A stretch of DNA of 64,000 nucleotides from Gonocerus acuteangulatus (GCA_946811695.1 OX328127.1:52406774-52470773), one strand, 5' to 3'; shown: positions 11,286 through 23,207, counted from the first letter of the stretch. Numbers and translations are program-made. The notes: generated by a model from the sequence alone, not told the origin.

Positions 11286-12050
11286 GACCGACGTCGATTG
11301 TTTTTTTTTTTTTGTTTTTTTTTGTTTTTTTTGGACAAATCTAAACATGATTCTAAAATCTACATTAAATTTCCGATTAGAAACACCCGTTCTTGAAATA
11401 TTGCCATGTAAATTAGGATTTTCAAAATGTCCTCCTTTCTGTTGCCTACAAATATAAACTCGACGACTATCAGAATCCAGGGCTACACGGAGGACGTCTT
11501 GTCTCTGGGTCCTCAGGAGCTGGCGCTGCTTATGGATCCTATTGATGATTTCAATTATGTTTAGAATAATTATTGTAATTATTTTCAATATGTTCTTCTA
11601 TCACATTTCTTCACCCTTAATCAGAGCAAAAAGATTGTGAACGTAGTGTGGGAAGGATGAGACGCCACAATTATCGTGTAAAATTAGAGAATGTGCTTAG
11701 AATGGCTCCTTCACGCTAAAGCACATTTACTGGTTTTGACTTACGAATCAGTAAAAATTAGATTCAAATAACTTTTTTTCTGAAACAACGAGATAGCACA
11801 TTTAAGGTTATTAAATAAGGCAACCTTTAAGACGGAGATAAAACCTGTAAGTCTACAAATAGCTGATCAAGAAAATATTGAATAATTGAAGAAACCACTA
11901 AAATCAATAGTTCACATCTATATGGCTCTTAGTATAGCTTCTAATTTACAAGTCAATATTTCACTAACGGATGTTTCTTATTAGGGAAATATAATGTAAA
12001 TCCTAAAAATGTGGTTTTTATTTACGATAAGATATCCAGAAATCCGTGTT

Positions 12051-12051
12051 T

Positions 12052-12090
<39 letters not shown>

Positions 12091-12200
12091 AGACAAAATG
12101 TTCAGATAGAACGTTCATTTCTGCTCCTCTGAACTACAAATGAGGTGCACAATAAATCCCTAAAGTTATGACATCTCAATGCGGGACACCCTGCATAAAG
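12051..12200 (-). repeat. Poly(A)-tailed retroposon fragment
   Basis: On the minus strand, sequence starting near gcagggtgtcccgcattgag and running to about 12086 is followed by roughly 35 A (12051-12085 as T on plus). The arrangement of unique DNA directly joined to a long homopolymer fits a truncated retroposed sequence. The family is not identified. Confidence 0.45.
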
Positions 12201-12245
12201 AGACAGATGTGTGAAAAAAAATTAATCGGACCGGGTTTATTTTTA

Positions 12246-12542
12246 TTATCTGGTAGAAAGGATCGATGCAGATTTGAAGAACTTTTTAAAAACGTCTTTC
12301 ACGAGAAGAATCTTAATTAAAACGTTCCTTATAAAAGTGCTAAAAGACACATCATAATAATACACAGGTCGTAAAATAATATCAGAAAAATACCTTTTCG
12401 ATGTATGTTTGAACGTAAAAAATGGTAGAAACATCAGTTTTGCGTTAGTTTGAATTTTAAAAGGTTGATCCGTCGTGTTATATAGTTTAATCCGCAAACG
12501 TGAAGGCAAATACCTAGAGACCTTTATTTGTAAGATATCCAT
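12246..12542 (-). pseudogene. Relic of an unidentified transposon ORF (C-terminal peptide)
   Basis: A 98-codon open frame ends SFSTFIRNVLIK...KDVFKKFFKSASILSTR-stop. The same C-terminal pattern (SFSTFLRRKV...MTEFLKNFFKSLSILPSR) is encoded at 52460-52575, with further copies at 41556-41665 and 47945-48060 (SxSTF, FFKxxSIL). Conservation of peptide and stop across four dispersed copies suggests the 3' end of a real ancestral ORF. I do not recognise the family. The N-terminal 50 residues have no counterpart that I could align. Confidence 0.5.
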
Positions 12543-12607
12543 TTTTCATCAGTTCTACGTAGGTGAAGGATATTTAAAAAAAACAAAAAAAACAAAAAAA
12601 AACAAAC

Positions 12608-13420
12608 TTATTTATGTTTTGGAAACGACTGGAGCAACAAATTCGTGATTGTTCTCAATCCAGAGCAACAAATTATGGCACCAGTCAAAATTTCGTCGGA
12701 CAATTAGATCAAAAGTTACGGGGGAGGCTGTGCTGGCGTAATATTACGCTAGCACAGGCACGTGTTCTCGGAAACGGCTGGAGCGACAAATTCGTGATTG
12801 GTGTCAATCTAGAGCAACAAATTAGTAACAAATTCTGGTACCAATCTGAATTTCGTGAGACAATTAGATCAAAAGTTACGGGGGTGGCTGTGCTGGCGTA
12901 ATATTACGCTAGCACAGCCACGTTTTCTCGGAAACGGCTGGAGCGACAAATTCGTGATTGGTGTCATTCTAGAGCAACAAATTCTGGTACCAATCTGAAT
13001 TTCGTCAGACAATTGAATCAAAAGTTACGGGGGTGGCTGTGCTGGCGTAATATTACGGTAGCACAGCCACGTTTTCTCGGAAACGGCTGGAGCGACAAAT
13101 TCGTGATTGGTGTCATTCTAGAGCAACAAATTAGCAACAAATTCTGGTACCAATCTGAATTTCGTCAGACAATTAGATCAAAAGTTACGGGGGTGGCTGT
13201 GCTGGCGTAATATTACGGTAGCACAGCCACGTTTTCTCGGAAACGGCTGGAGCGACAAATTCGTGATTGGTGTCATTCTAGAGCAACAAATTAGCAACAA
13301 ATTCTGGTACCAATCTGAATTTCGTCAGACAATTAGATCAAAAGTTACGGGGGTGGCTGTGCTGGCGTAATATTACGGTAGCACAGCCACGTTTTCTCGG
13401 AAACGGCTGGAGCAACAAAT
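12608..13420 (+). repeat. Tandem array (about 160 bp x 5) with CRESS-origin-like stem-loops
   Basis: Five units have TAATATTAC at 12739, 12899, 13048, 13208 and 13368 (spacings 160, 149, 160, 160). Each sits between gtggctgtgctggcg and a matching right arm (cgctagcacagccac in the second unit, 15-bp stem with one G-T pair; the third to fifth have gg for gc and so one extra mismatch). TAATATTAC in a GC-rich stem-loop is the nicking site of geminivirus/circovirus-type replication origins. Each unit also has spaced RACAAATT repeats and an inverted gattggt/accaatc pair. The array contains no Rep gene; open frames through it are repeat artefacts. Confidence 0.85.
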
Positions 13421-14285
13421 TTGAAAATAGTGTAACAAATTAGCAACAAATTACTGAGTATGTTAGAAGTTGGGGTTGCAATGTTGCTGTTCCAGCGTAA
13501 TAGGGCTGTCTTTTGGGATCGTCCCTCTTAAGGCGAACCACAAACCTTGCTCAATATGTCTATTTCTATATAGCCCAATAGATAGGGGTTTGAGCTAACA
13601 TTAATTCCCCCACAAGATTTTTTTTCTAATATCCGTAGGTATGGTGTGAGTATGCAGAAACCAATTTTTCCAACTCGAAAGCCGGGGGCAGAACTTTTGG
13701 AAGGCGAAAAACCGCGAAAAATTACCACTTTTTTCAGTTTTTCTTCATTAATTTAAAACCCGTTTATTTTGGAAAAATAAACTTCATATAGGGTGTAAAG
13801 AACATTTCATTTTGCCTCAAATGAAATGGTCGAAGTCCAAATTCGGCCAGGTAAAAGTGCCGCAATCGCTAGCCGAAAAACAACACTTTTTTCCCAATGT
13901 TGCGAAAAACTGTGGCGAGCCTACTTTTAATGATGCAGCTTGGATTCATCAATTCTGTTGATTCACCCCCTCCATAAAACTTAAAGAGCACTAATAACTG
14001 CTTCCAAAAAGCGCAAAAGCATATAAATTTGAGCAATATTAAAATTTATTTTCACTATTGAGCTAAAATGAGAATTAGTGAAATTTTCTTTGGATCGCAT
14101 TTTGCAAAGTTTTGGTTCCTATTAGCCACAATTTACTTCTAATTCCATTCTAAATGTATCAAATAACAATGTATGCGGTATGTTGAGAGGAAAAGGGGGG
14201 GGGGCTAAGAAATTTAGAAAGATACCTGGGTCCGAGAAATTATTATCACTGTACTTCTATATTTCTTTAGTAAAGCAACAAAATT
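13421..14285 (+). repeat. Degenerate array edge and repeat family E, copy 1
   Basis: 13421-13510 is a decayed partial unit of the preceding array (caacaaatta, then gttccagcgtaatag). From about 13790 to 14110 lies a repeat (tccaaattcggcc, gccgcaatcgctagcc, a cttggattcatcaattctg segment) that recurs at about 14580-14860 and 15020-15270. A G run is at 14193-14204. No gene is seen. Confidence 0.55.
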
Positions 14286-14293
14286 AGAAGCAT

Positions 14294-14296
<3 letters not shown>

Positions 14297-14353
<57 letters not shown>

Positions 14354-14385
14354 AAGTGCATCTGCTACTGGGGCCATTAGCACCA
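14297..14385 (-). mobile_element. Tail-only insertion of SINE family B
   Basis: On the minus strand there are only about 34 bases of SINE-B tail (ggtgctaatggccccagtag...gatgcacttc) followed by about 56 A. The insertion is flanked by the 11-bp direct repeat agaagcatgtt at 14286-14296 and 14386-14396. It is therefore an extreme 5'-truncated, target-primed retroposition event, structurally the same as the one at 61366-61441. Confidence 0.75.
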
Positions 14386-14514
14386 AGAAGCATGTTGTAT
14401 TGAAAATGACTGCATTTGAAGGAAATAGTAAATTAAAAACATGAATATACATTTATTCACTCACACGACATTTCTTGAGTGAAATGATGTTAAGCTAATG
14501 GAATTACATTACGT

Positions 14515-15010
14515 TTTTATTCCTTTTGGGGGCCCAGGTTGAGGCTCATCGTCAGATGGACTATGTCACATTATTATTAAACAACATTAAATTCTGCGTC
14601 AAATGAGCTGATCATAGTCCAAATTCGGCCTCGGAAAATGGCCGCAATCGCTAGCCAATTTGTTCCAATTTTGGGAAAAAGTATGGTGAGCCCAGTTTTA
14701 ACGAGTTACAGCTTGGATTAATCAATTCTTTTGATTGCCCCTCTCACTAAAAGTTGAAGAGCATCAATAACTGAATCCAAAAAGCACAAAAACTTATTTT
14801 AAAATTTTTGAATCACTATTGAGCCAAAATAAGGAAAACAGAAATGTTCTTGCAAAATGTTTAGCTAGCGAATGCAGCAATTTTACGTGGTCGAATTTGG
14901 ATTTTCGCCAGCTCATATGACGCAGAAATTAATGCTGTTTAATAATAATGAAATATAAGATACTCCATTTGACGATGAGCCTCAACCTGTGCCCTCAAAA
15001 AGAATAAGTA
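14515..15010. repeat. Inverted repeat containing family E, copy 2
   Basis: The arm at about 14515-14655 (gttgaggctcatcgtcag, attattattaaacaac, ctgcgtcaaatgagct) is the reverse complement of the arm at about 14868-15010. The centre carries family-E sequence. The overall size (about 0.5 kb) suggests a MITE-like or foldback unit. Confidence 0.65.
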
Positions 15011-15019
15011 GTAATAAAA

Positions 15020-15270
15020 AATTGTAATGACCCCACTTTTAACGAGTTACAGGTTGGATTTATCAATTCTTTTGATACCCTCCCTCCCTAAAAGTCGAAG
15101 AGCAAAACTGAGTCCAAATAGCACAAAAACGTATAAATTTGATCAATTTTAAAATTTTTAAGTCAGTATGGAGCCAAATCAGGAAAACAAAAATTTTCTT
15201 GCAACATTTCTGGCTAGCGATTACGGCACTTTTACCTGGCCGAATTTGGACCAGAATTTAGTGTTCTTTA
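15020..15270 (+). repeat. Repeat family E, copy 3
   Basis: It contains cccacttttaacgagttaca, aattcttttgat, a gagccaaatcaggaaaacaa segment and ctggctagcgattacggcac, matching copies 1 and 2 with point changes and small indels. Confidence 0.6.
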
Positions 15271-15348
15271 CTTCCTCATCAAAAATTGGGGCACTATACT
15301 ATAAACACGTATACATACAATCACACACGCACACAAATAAATGTATTT

Positions 15349-15352
<4 letters not shown>

Positions 15353-15411
<59 letters not shown>
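15353..15411. repeat. (AT)n microsatellite
   Basis: An uninterrupted AT dinucleotide tract of about 59 bases after a (CA)-rich lead-in. Tyr-Ile frames here are artefacts. Confidence 0.95.
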
Positions 15412-15415
<4 letters not shown>

Positions 15416-16523
15416 GATATGAGTATGAATCTATTAAGGTTAATATAAAATATAATAAAAGCGGTTTATATATTAATATGAATTTTAAGCGATTGTCAAT
15501 TCTGAACGAACTTGGACTTGGAGCTATTCACCGACAGCAGTCAGCATATTGACATTATTATTACAAATTTTAGAGTTATAAAAATATTCCGGGAATATAA
15601 ACGATAGGTCGACACTTTTCGTTTTTCGATCTCAAACAATTTTGTAATTAATTTACATAATATTTCATTTGTAACTACGCTCATGGTTTAAAGATCGTTA
15701 TTTTTGGACACAAAGGCATATATAATAGTATGTAATTATACCTATGTTATTTGATCATAAACCTTCACAATGTTTTAGTCCGCATCTTGTATATATAGAA
15801 TTGAAGTTCCTGGTGCCAATTGCACATAGCGACCACAGAATTATTTAATTGTTGTCAGCAGCTCCGACAAGAAATGCCGCTGAGTCGCTCATTACCGAAC
15901 GAACAACCTCGCAATTGATAAGAAGGCCTGATAGGGCAATAAGACATTGGCGCCCTTTTATGCAGATTTTCGGCGTGTGGGGTTGGTAGGAGTGTTTAAT
16001 TAAAGGCTTTATCCATTAATGGCTGCCCTGCTAACTAACCCCCAACGGAGGGGGCGTCATTTCAATTTTAAATCCGTTCTCCACCACACACGGCGCTCTC
16101 TTCGCACGTCTCTTAATCTTAATGAGGGGTGGACCATTCTACTCTTGTCTCTCTTAGATAAACTCGGAGTTGATTTGTGGCGTACAACCGTTGTATGTTC
16201 TTAATGATACTCGTTCACTTGAAACACATTAAATATCTTACATTAATTTATCACTGAAAGGTCTAGTATACCGCCAGTTAATTAAATAATAATTTTTATT
16301 CTTTAGAAATTGTACTCTTCAAAATGACATGGAACCTCCACGTGAAACTCGACGGATATTCTTCAATAGGCGATGTGCATAACATTGCGGATTACTGAAT
16401 AGACCCGCTGTAGCTGCGTAAAATAGAATATTTCCTTAGCAAGACATCTACTAAAATACATTAAAAAAAAACATGTTTTGATTGTTCAGGCCTAATTTTT
16501 TTATTTTCAGCTGTTTAAATCTA
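15412..16523. other. Low-repeat stretch, possible host regulatory DNA
   Basis: About 15830-16200 has higher GC than its surroundings, no homopolymers, no recognised repeat, and several ATTA/TTTAT-type motifs. The 61-codon frame at 16019-16204 has no visible domain. It may be conserved noncoding sequence. That is inference from composition only. Confidence 0.25.
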
Positions 16524-17900
16524 TCTACTATATATTTGTCAAATACCACTCACTGACTCACTCACTGACCTATCATCGCCCAGCCCAAACCACTCGACAG
16601 AAAAATTTGAAATGTTGTATGGACACTCCCTATAGAACGTAGACGCTCGCTAAGAAAGGATTTTTTGATATTCGAATTTTTAGATATTTTTAGAGAGATT
16701 TAAAGTTTTATTTGGTTAGAGCATACACGCCTAGGCAGCAACCGTTGCTAGGACGATAACGGAACTGTTACCGTTCTGTATCTATTTCATAGTATTATTT
16801 TTAATTGAGGTTAATTTCAACTATGATGAGAGACATTGAATTACTAGAAATAAACTGTGATTTTGTCCCTCTTAGAGTTTACGCCCTGGTGATGGTCCAT
16901 CCGAGGTAATAATATCCCAAACCACTTGACACAAAAATTGGAAATTTTGCAAGGACAATCCGTTTAGAATGTAAACACTGGCTAAGAAAGGTTTTAGACA
17001 AAGCACTCAAATATTTAAGTACTTTTAGGTGGGTTTGAATTATTAAGAAGTTCCTCATCGGCTCAAAAATGGTCCGATTTTGATGACATTTGGTACAAAA
17101 ATCTTTCTTCTCATTTGAAAGATCTAGTTCATTAACCAGCTGAATTCGTATACTGGAACATGTTTTCGAGCAAAATTTGCGCGAAAAAATCGGAATGCTT
17201 ACATTTTCGAGTCCATTTGCTTGCGGGTACTCGTTATATAGGTTCCTTAACGTAGGAAAACGATTGAAACCATTTTTAAAACGATATCTGTAACCGTTTA
17301 CGAGAAAAATTGATAGAAATACTTTTCCAAACTAATTTTCTGTTTGGATATTCAGAAACGATGAATGGTTCACTTGAAACCAGGTATTTGACATTCATCT
17401 AATCTAAGATATTTAAACTTTTGTGCCGTTTTCAGTTAAGAAGTATATGGAAAAAAACGTATTAATGGTGATACAAAGTCTTCGGATCTCAATATATTTT
17501 CTAAAATATCTCGAAAACGGTTGGGAAATCGTAGTAAGTGGAAGGCGGTTATTCGAAAAGTTACTAAATTCTCTACAAAAAAGATTCTTTTGTAATGTTC
17601 GGTGGGGCGCTGTCAATCGAAGTGATAAGTGCTTAAAACTTCGAAGTTGTTAGTTTTATTCTTTTCAACGTGTATTTGTCTCTGTTTACCTAACTTTTTA
17701 AGTGATTGTGTGTATTTTGTTTTTACTCCCCAAAGGAAACAAGCACGGTTACCTCCAGGTGGTGTTTCCTGGGTAACTCTAAAGTCCAAGCAATAATAAT
17801 CTGTACAGAATTATGTAGTAGCGTTAATTTTGATCATACATTATTTAACGCAATATAAAATCTACTTATCGGCAGTGGTGAAGCACGGGTAGTCAGCTAG
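16524..17900 (+). mobile_element. Non-autonomous Helitron (1377 bp)
   Basis: It starts TCTACTATATATTTG (host A at 16523) and ends with ggcagtggtgaagcacgggt plus agtcag, then CTAG (17897-17900) and host T at 17901. It is the same family as 6759-7489. It carries an internal direct duplication (about 16585-16700 and 16912-17040, both beginning cccaaaccact and containing gctaagaaagg) and an extra middle section (about 17050-17700) also related to 56690-57660. No replicase ORF is seen. Confidence 0.85.
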
Positions 17901-18029
17901 TATTTTATAAAGAAAATTCATTCGGATCAATTTCTACTTACATATTAGTGTATTTCGCTTATATCCAATTATCGAAATTATTACGAAGGGACAAATACTT
18001 CAATATACATGTTAACTTCCCTACACGTT

Positions 18030-18303
18030 TTTCCGCGTTTTCGTGCCTCTTCGGCAATATGTTTTCTAATAAAACAGCTTTAGAATCAACTTGAGGAGGA
18101 GAACCTTCCACTAGTAGAGTTAAGTCTAGACTAGTCATATCTAATGTTTAAAATTAATTTTAATATATGATTTTAAACATGTGACATCGATTATCGACCT
18201 GCTGACTACTTTCCACCATATTGGATTCGTTGAGTTTATGACTAGTCTGGACGTGGCCCTACTAGTGAAAGATTCTCCTCAACGCGAGGCACCAAAACGG
18301 TCC
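18030..18303. mobile_element. MITE-like inverted-repeat element
   Basis: The left part (cgttttcgtgcctc, ttgaggaggagaacc, cactagtagagtt, gactagtcata) is the reverse complement of the right part (tatgactagtc, ccctactagtg, gattctcctcaa, gaggcaccaaaacgg) around an AT-rich centre. The left arm has about 40 extra bases. No ORF. It looks like a short non-autonomous DNA transposon; no target duplication was established. Confidence 0.6.
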
Positions 18304-19750
18304 GCAACATGAAGGTACGAGTAAATAAATATTGTGAAAGTACATTATTGACCTTTCGCCCATATTTATAATTCGTTAAAATTTAGTAAAGAGTCAATTA
18401 ATGATTAATTATTTCGCTTATATAGCTGTAGAGAATAAAAATGAGTTAATCAACGAGGATAAAGGGAAATAAAAATTAATTATTTTTTTCCTTTTCAATT
18501 TTAATTAAATTATTTATGGTTAAAGAAGAACAGACCTATTGGTTTCTTCATGCTCGTCTCGAAGTCCATCTCAGAGAAGACCTAGAATGTCCATTAGGTT
18601 TCGAATGGTCCCTTAAGCTCTGGAATCTGGTAAAATGTGTAAAATAAAAATATGTTTACCTCACAGGCCTAGCATCTCTTCTAAATATGTAAGAATGATT
18701 AAGACTATTGTGTCAAATTCTTGTTCACGACAGAACCATCTTATCTCGGCATGAGGTTTATCGTTTTCTAGTCCGAAGAAGATTTGGAGAAGAATTTTCT
18801 CTTTTCGCTAATGGTTTTAACTTTTCAAATAGCTAACGCGCTCGATAAAATTTCCAGGTGAATATTATCCATGGAACAAAAACTCTAAATCATTCAAATC
18901 TAGAGAAGAATGTCTGTATTCTTGCCATTGTTGTGGTAGACTTGGCAGCTTCGGCAAGGCCACTCCCCCTACCAGAACATCCCTTATTTATAGCCTACTT
19001 CTGTTTCGGATGGCGACTCACGCGCACTGTTCCCTCTCCTTGTGTTTTTAACACCCGGCAGATGATTTGTCGTCATGAGCCGCCTTCATTGATAATTTGT
19101 TAATATCAGATACAATTTGTATACGAAGAGGGGCAGTTACAACTTGTTAATTTGTCATTTGCAGGATTGGAAACCATCAATTGATATCGTTAATCATGCT
19201 GCACGCCTGACCCCCATTCATGGATAATGAGCCATGTGTCAGCCGAAATGCCCTCGCGTCTCGTACCGTGCCTATTTCGAAGCGCAATTTATACCACGAA
19301 CTTTTATTAATGAGTTCATCTTGCTCTGTTTATATCGGCTGACAATTTCACTAATCTAAATGAGACACGATTAAATATTAAGTTCGATTTAAACTATTAA
19401 TATTTATAAAATAGGTTGGGGTTGTTTTTAGCCAGACGTGTTTAGTCATTCCAATAATCTAATTATCCTCCAACCCACACTCATTCATTCAAACTAATTA
19501 AATGAAAAGACACTCCAGACATGTTAATTTTTATTCCAAATTCTCAGTATTTTTTTTTTTTTTTTTTTGTAAATATATATATTTAAAATCCTATTATGCA
19601 TTGCATATTAAAATAAATAAATAAAAAAGGAAGAATAGAGTAGCATCAAAACCCAGCTAAGTAAGAAACTTTGAGAGCATTGAAAATAGGGCTAACAATA
19701 AGTCCCCAAAAACGTTCCGCATGAAACAAAATAAAAATCTGTGGAAATTG
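18304..19750. other. Low-repeat stretch, possible host regulatory DNA
   Basis: About 18930-19400 is balanced in composition and rich in ATTA/TTAAT core motifs. It is free of recognisable transposon sequence and carries no long ORF (an 81-codon frame at 18858-19103 has no domain). A T run lies at about 19549-19568. Conserved noncoding sequence is possible but unproven. Confidence 0.25.
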
Positions 19751-19892
19751 TGGACAATAAATCACCGAAGGTAAGTAACATGATCAGTACCTGAATGGGT
19801 AACTGGTTCGCGGTGTAGGCATTATAAAAGGGTGGCAACCTGTAGATAGCCCGGCGTTAATAGCCCAATTGTTGATACCCCGAAGAAAAAAA
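19751..19892 (+). repeat. 5S-SINE, 5'-truncated copy
   Basis: It begins inside the 5S head (aaatcaccgaaggtaagtaa), continues through gtacctgaatgggtaactgg, the body aaaagggtggcaacctgtag and the tail gttgataccccg, ending in A-rich DNA. It has the same structure as the 5679 copy with substitutions. Confidence 0.75.
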
Positions 19893-22245
19893 AATAAATA
19901 ATCATTTTGCCTAGTATATTCCGTTATTTTACTCTAAATTAGCGGAGTTTGAGTTGACAATTTTTCAAGACATATAACATTCATTCAAGCAGCGATACAC
20001 AGATTCTAATAAGTTCAATGTTGAGGTAGTAATAGAAAAAAAATCAGTACTTAAAATACAAAAGCCTCGGTTTCGGCAGTAAAATTATTTTTTCATTAAT
20101 ACACGCTTGGTAAATAAAAATGATTTTTGTATTACTAGATGTTTGTAATAGAGGTGCCCTTTCAGAATGTAAGGAATTCGAGGGGGTGGAGTGAGTAATT
20201 TGCGTTTTGAATTGTCTACTGCCAGTTATTGTGCATTGTAGCGCCTAAAGTTTTAGCACTAAAGTTCTTCCAGATTGGATTGAATATTTAAATTTATAAT
20301 AAAAATCTCAACCAAATAATAACTGTATACATTCGAAGCTTTCTAGATGAGCCTAGGGATGAGATCGTTATGGAAACGCTATTAAATGGCACAGTTTCTG
20401 TCGGAAAAAAAACGTTGATAAACGGAAAAAAAAATACAAATACTCATGAAGATCCTTTTGTTTATTTTGATAGATCGATCATTATTCCGTTCATATTTAT
20501 TTTTCATGCCCTCTCCCTAAATCCTCCAGTTCATTGACACCTTGTCATTTAGCTGCAGTCAATGGCTGGCAGGATCAACATTCGAAATTAAATTAGCTTC
20601 GGCATTGAATTCATTTAATGGAATTGACGAAGAAGGGGGGGGGGAGTTGGGAAATTCACTAGGTACTTAATTTTAATAGTTTTTTTTTAGACTGGAAAGT
20701 TACAAAAGAAAAGGTTAGAAAAGAGTGGTAACCTGACCACACTTTTTCCAGGCAGGACACGGCTGATGCTTTTTCTTATTTCGGAAGCTACCCGTTCCGC
20801 CTTGACAACCACAAGAGCTATCGGTTTGAGAAAACATAAAAAAAAAACATTAATCACAATAGTGTTACAGTACAAGTATGGCGTGAATAAGGACTTAAGT
20901 TTCAGGAACAATAACCTCAAGAAGAATTCCTGTTATATATATCTGGCGGAATGTCAACAAATATAAAACGTGAATTCATAAATATGACATATGAATCCAA
21001 ACACTACTAGTCCAGCGCCTGATGAAGAGCTATCATATGTCGAGAACGCCTAATAACGTTTTCGTAAAAAAGTTAATTTTTGTGTTGGTGTTTTCTTGAA
21101 TTCCAGACCTGGAGTGCCTGTTAGAACTTTCACTTTGTCCAAGATTTTTGACCACTACAGTGTTACATGTATTCCTCTCGTTTGTATGTCGTGTATTTTG
21201 ATTTTTATGTCAGTACATGAGAGGTGGGTTGTTTAGATGGCTTGTAGATGTTGCAGAGAGAGTCGCTGCAAATGATTTCTTGTTTTTGTTGCGTGGTTGG
21301 GATGTTTTTTTTTTTTTTAGTGTTTTTGACTATTCTATCAATATTTGAAAGACAGAATCATGTATTTTGTTTGTGAGCATCTAAACTGCTTTCTTAAAAG
21401 CTCAAACTATTGGAACTTTTTTCTCCATCGTCAACAAAAAAGAACTCTGTCCGGCCGGCTGTAGGCAGAAGGACCGCAATAAAATTTAAATCAGGCAGAC
21501 ATGGACTAATGTTTAACGACTAATTAATTCTGACAAAGAAATAGCCGAACCTAATTATGTAGCGTTATCCTCGGTCTGGCAGGAAAAGGTCCTTTTTTAC
21601 TTTGTCCTGCCCACGTCCTTCGTCCTACTACACGGTTAAGTACTTAGCGGACCCACACCACCTACAGTACCTCTTCTACCTGTCTATATCTAGCCTGATT
21701 AGATTATTTTTACTAAAGCTGAGGAGGTTAAGTCCGCATTAAGATAGCATCCTTACGTTCCTCTTATGTCCCCCATTCTCAAGTACATAATGGTTTTCTG
21801 ATAGAAAGCGGTAGTCTAGTAAGACCGCACGTTAACATCAACTATATCTTTATCAGACATAATACACTGATAGTATGACGAGTTTCTTGCCTGGTCGGTA
21901 GCTGCAGTAGCTGTATACTTACAAAGTACCCTTATGTACCTTTATTAAGATAATCAGTTGCCTTATTGGAGCAGATATATTCTAAATAACATTCATTGAT
22001 CTTTCTAATATGAACAAATAATGACTGTGTACTAGTTGTATGTACACAGAAAATGTTGAAGGAATATGCAATATACCTGCGGTCAAACATTTGCTGACGG
22101 GCTCTCTTAGACGATAAAGTTTTAATCTTCCAAATTACCATACCTCGTAGGCAATGGTACAAAATATAAAAACACTAAGCGGCATTCTATCACCCTATGA
22201 CCTTATAAAACATTGTATATATTATCAAAGCTACTCAGACTTATT
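19893..22245. other. Intergenic, no supported gene
   Basis: Contains short chance ORFs only. About 20520-20640 is a small low-repeat patch with ATTA motifs. G-runs at about 20635-20644 and T-runs at 20682 and 21307 are simple sequence. A gcctgatgaagagctatcat segment near 21017 loosely recalls the motif at 2507. Confidence 0.35.
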
Positions 22246-22460
22246 GTAACCTCATTTGATGACCTTAAACACTATTTGCTTAAAATGTATATCTTATGTT
22301 ACCATTGGTACTCAGCACTATTGTAACCTTATTTGATGACCCTAAACACTACTTATAAAATATTAAATATATTGTACAATATCAATACTATTGTAACCTT
22401 ATTTGATGGCCTGATGTATTATTTTCTTCCTTATTTGATGACCCGATGTATTATTTGATT
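22246..22460 (+). repeat. Irregular tandem repeat
   Basis: The phrase ttgtaacctcatttgatgac (with variants ccttatttgatgaccc and ccttatttgatggcc) recurs at least four times, separated by AT-rich linkers with ataaaatatt. Spacing is irregular (about 50-90 bases). It looks like a decaying minisatellite. Confidence 0.65.
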
Positions 22461-22984
22461 ATAAAATATTAAAAAAAAATACTATAGGTGCTCATTACAA
22501 TGGAGAATTTTTATATTTGTTCGGAGAGGTATGTTTATATTTTTTAAAAGTTTTATTATTGTGTAATTATTGTGACTGCTCTCAGTAAGTAAGTCAGTTA
22601 TGTCCTTAGTTATGGCTTTCAGAAAAATCTATATTTCTTCTTATCGAACGCTTCTGCATGCTCTTTCGCGGCCCTCTTCAGCTAAAAAATATATATCCAT
22701 AATTATAAACAAGAATAATCATAACAGTAAGACAAATTTCACTTCGTGACAATATAATGGTTATGAAACAATTTTTTTAAGTTCTTATTAGGCAAACAGA
22801 GCTTTTTTTATGAACAAATTAATCTTTAGCTTTATGAAAAACTTTGTTTGACAGTTCTTTGTTTGACAGTTACTTCGGTTTTACAGATGTGAAATGTTGG
22901 CCTTTCAGTCCTAATCATTATTTAAAACTCATGACTGAAAATACATTCATTATCTAATCTAAATGGCATTTAAATAAAAATTGG
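22461..22984. other. AT-rich spacer, nothing identified
   Basis: A small direct duplication (tttgtttgacagtt twice near 22845-22872) is the only structure noticed. Confidence 0.4.
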
Positions 22985-23207
22985 AGACCCGGTGACTGTG
23001 AGGGTTAAGGCGTGAGCACTTAACACTCCGTGCCAATGGTCGTGGGTTCGATTCCCACTAGGGGCGGTGGCTTTTATTTCGAAAAAAGAAAAAGCATCAC
23101 ATTTTCAGCTCATCCTGGCTAGAAAAGGGTGGTAACCAATAGATAACCCGTCCTAAAATTCATAGTCAATAATAAATGGACGTTAAAATTTAAATAAATA
23201 AATAAAA
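22985..23207 (+). repeat. tRNA-derived SINE, family A, most complete copy
   Basis: gacccggtgactgtgagggt starts a tRNA-like head with a box A-like ggttaaggcgtgagcac and box B gggttcgattccc. The body ggtggcttttatttcg, the segment ggtggtaaccaatagataac and the tail ggacgttaaaatttaaat with an AAAT repeat follow. It serves as reference for the copies at 334 and 5226. Confidence 0.85.

Noticed and set aside
11127..11588. Long open frames of repeating Tyr-Ile on both strands (also at 15168-15552)
   Set aside because: They are direct translations of (AT)n microsatellites.
12608..13420. CRISPR-like array
   Set aside because: This is eukaryotic sequence with 160-bp homogeneous units and no unique spacers.
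14267..14452. Poly-Lys open frame
   Set aside because: It is translation of the poly(A) tail of a SINE-tail insertion.
21015..21050. CTGATGA...GAGAAC as a hammerhead ribozyme
   Set aside because: The GAAA core and pairing stems are not present.
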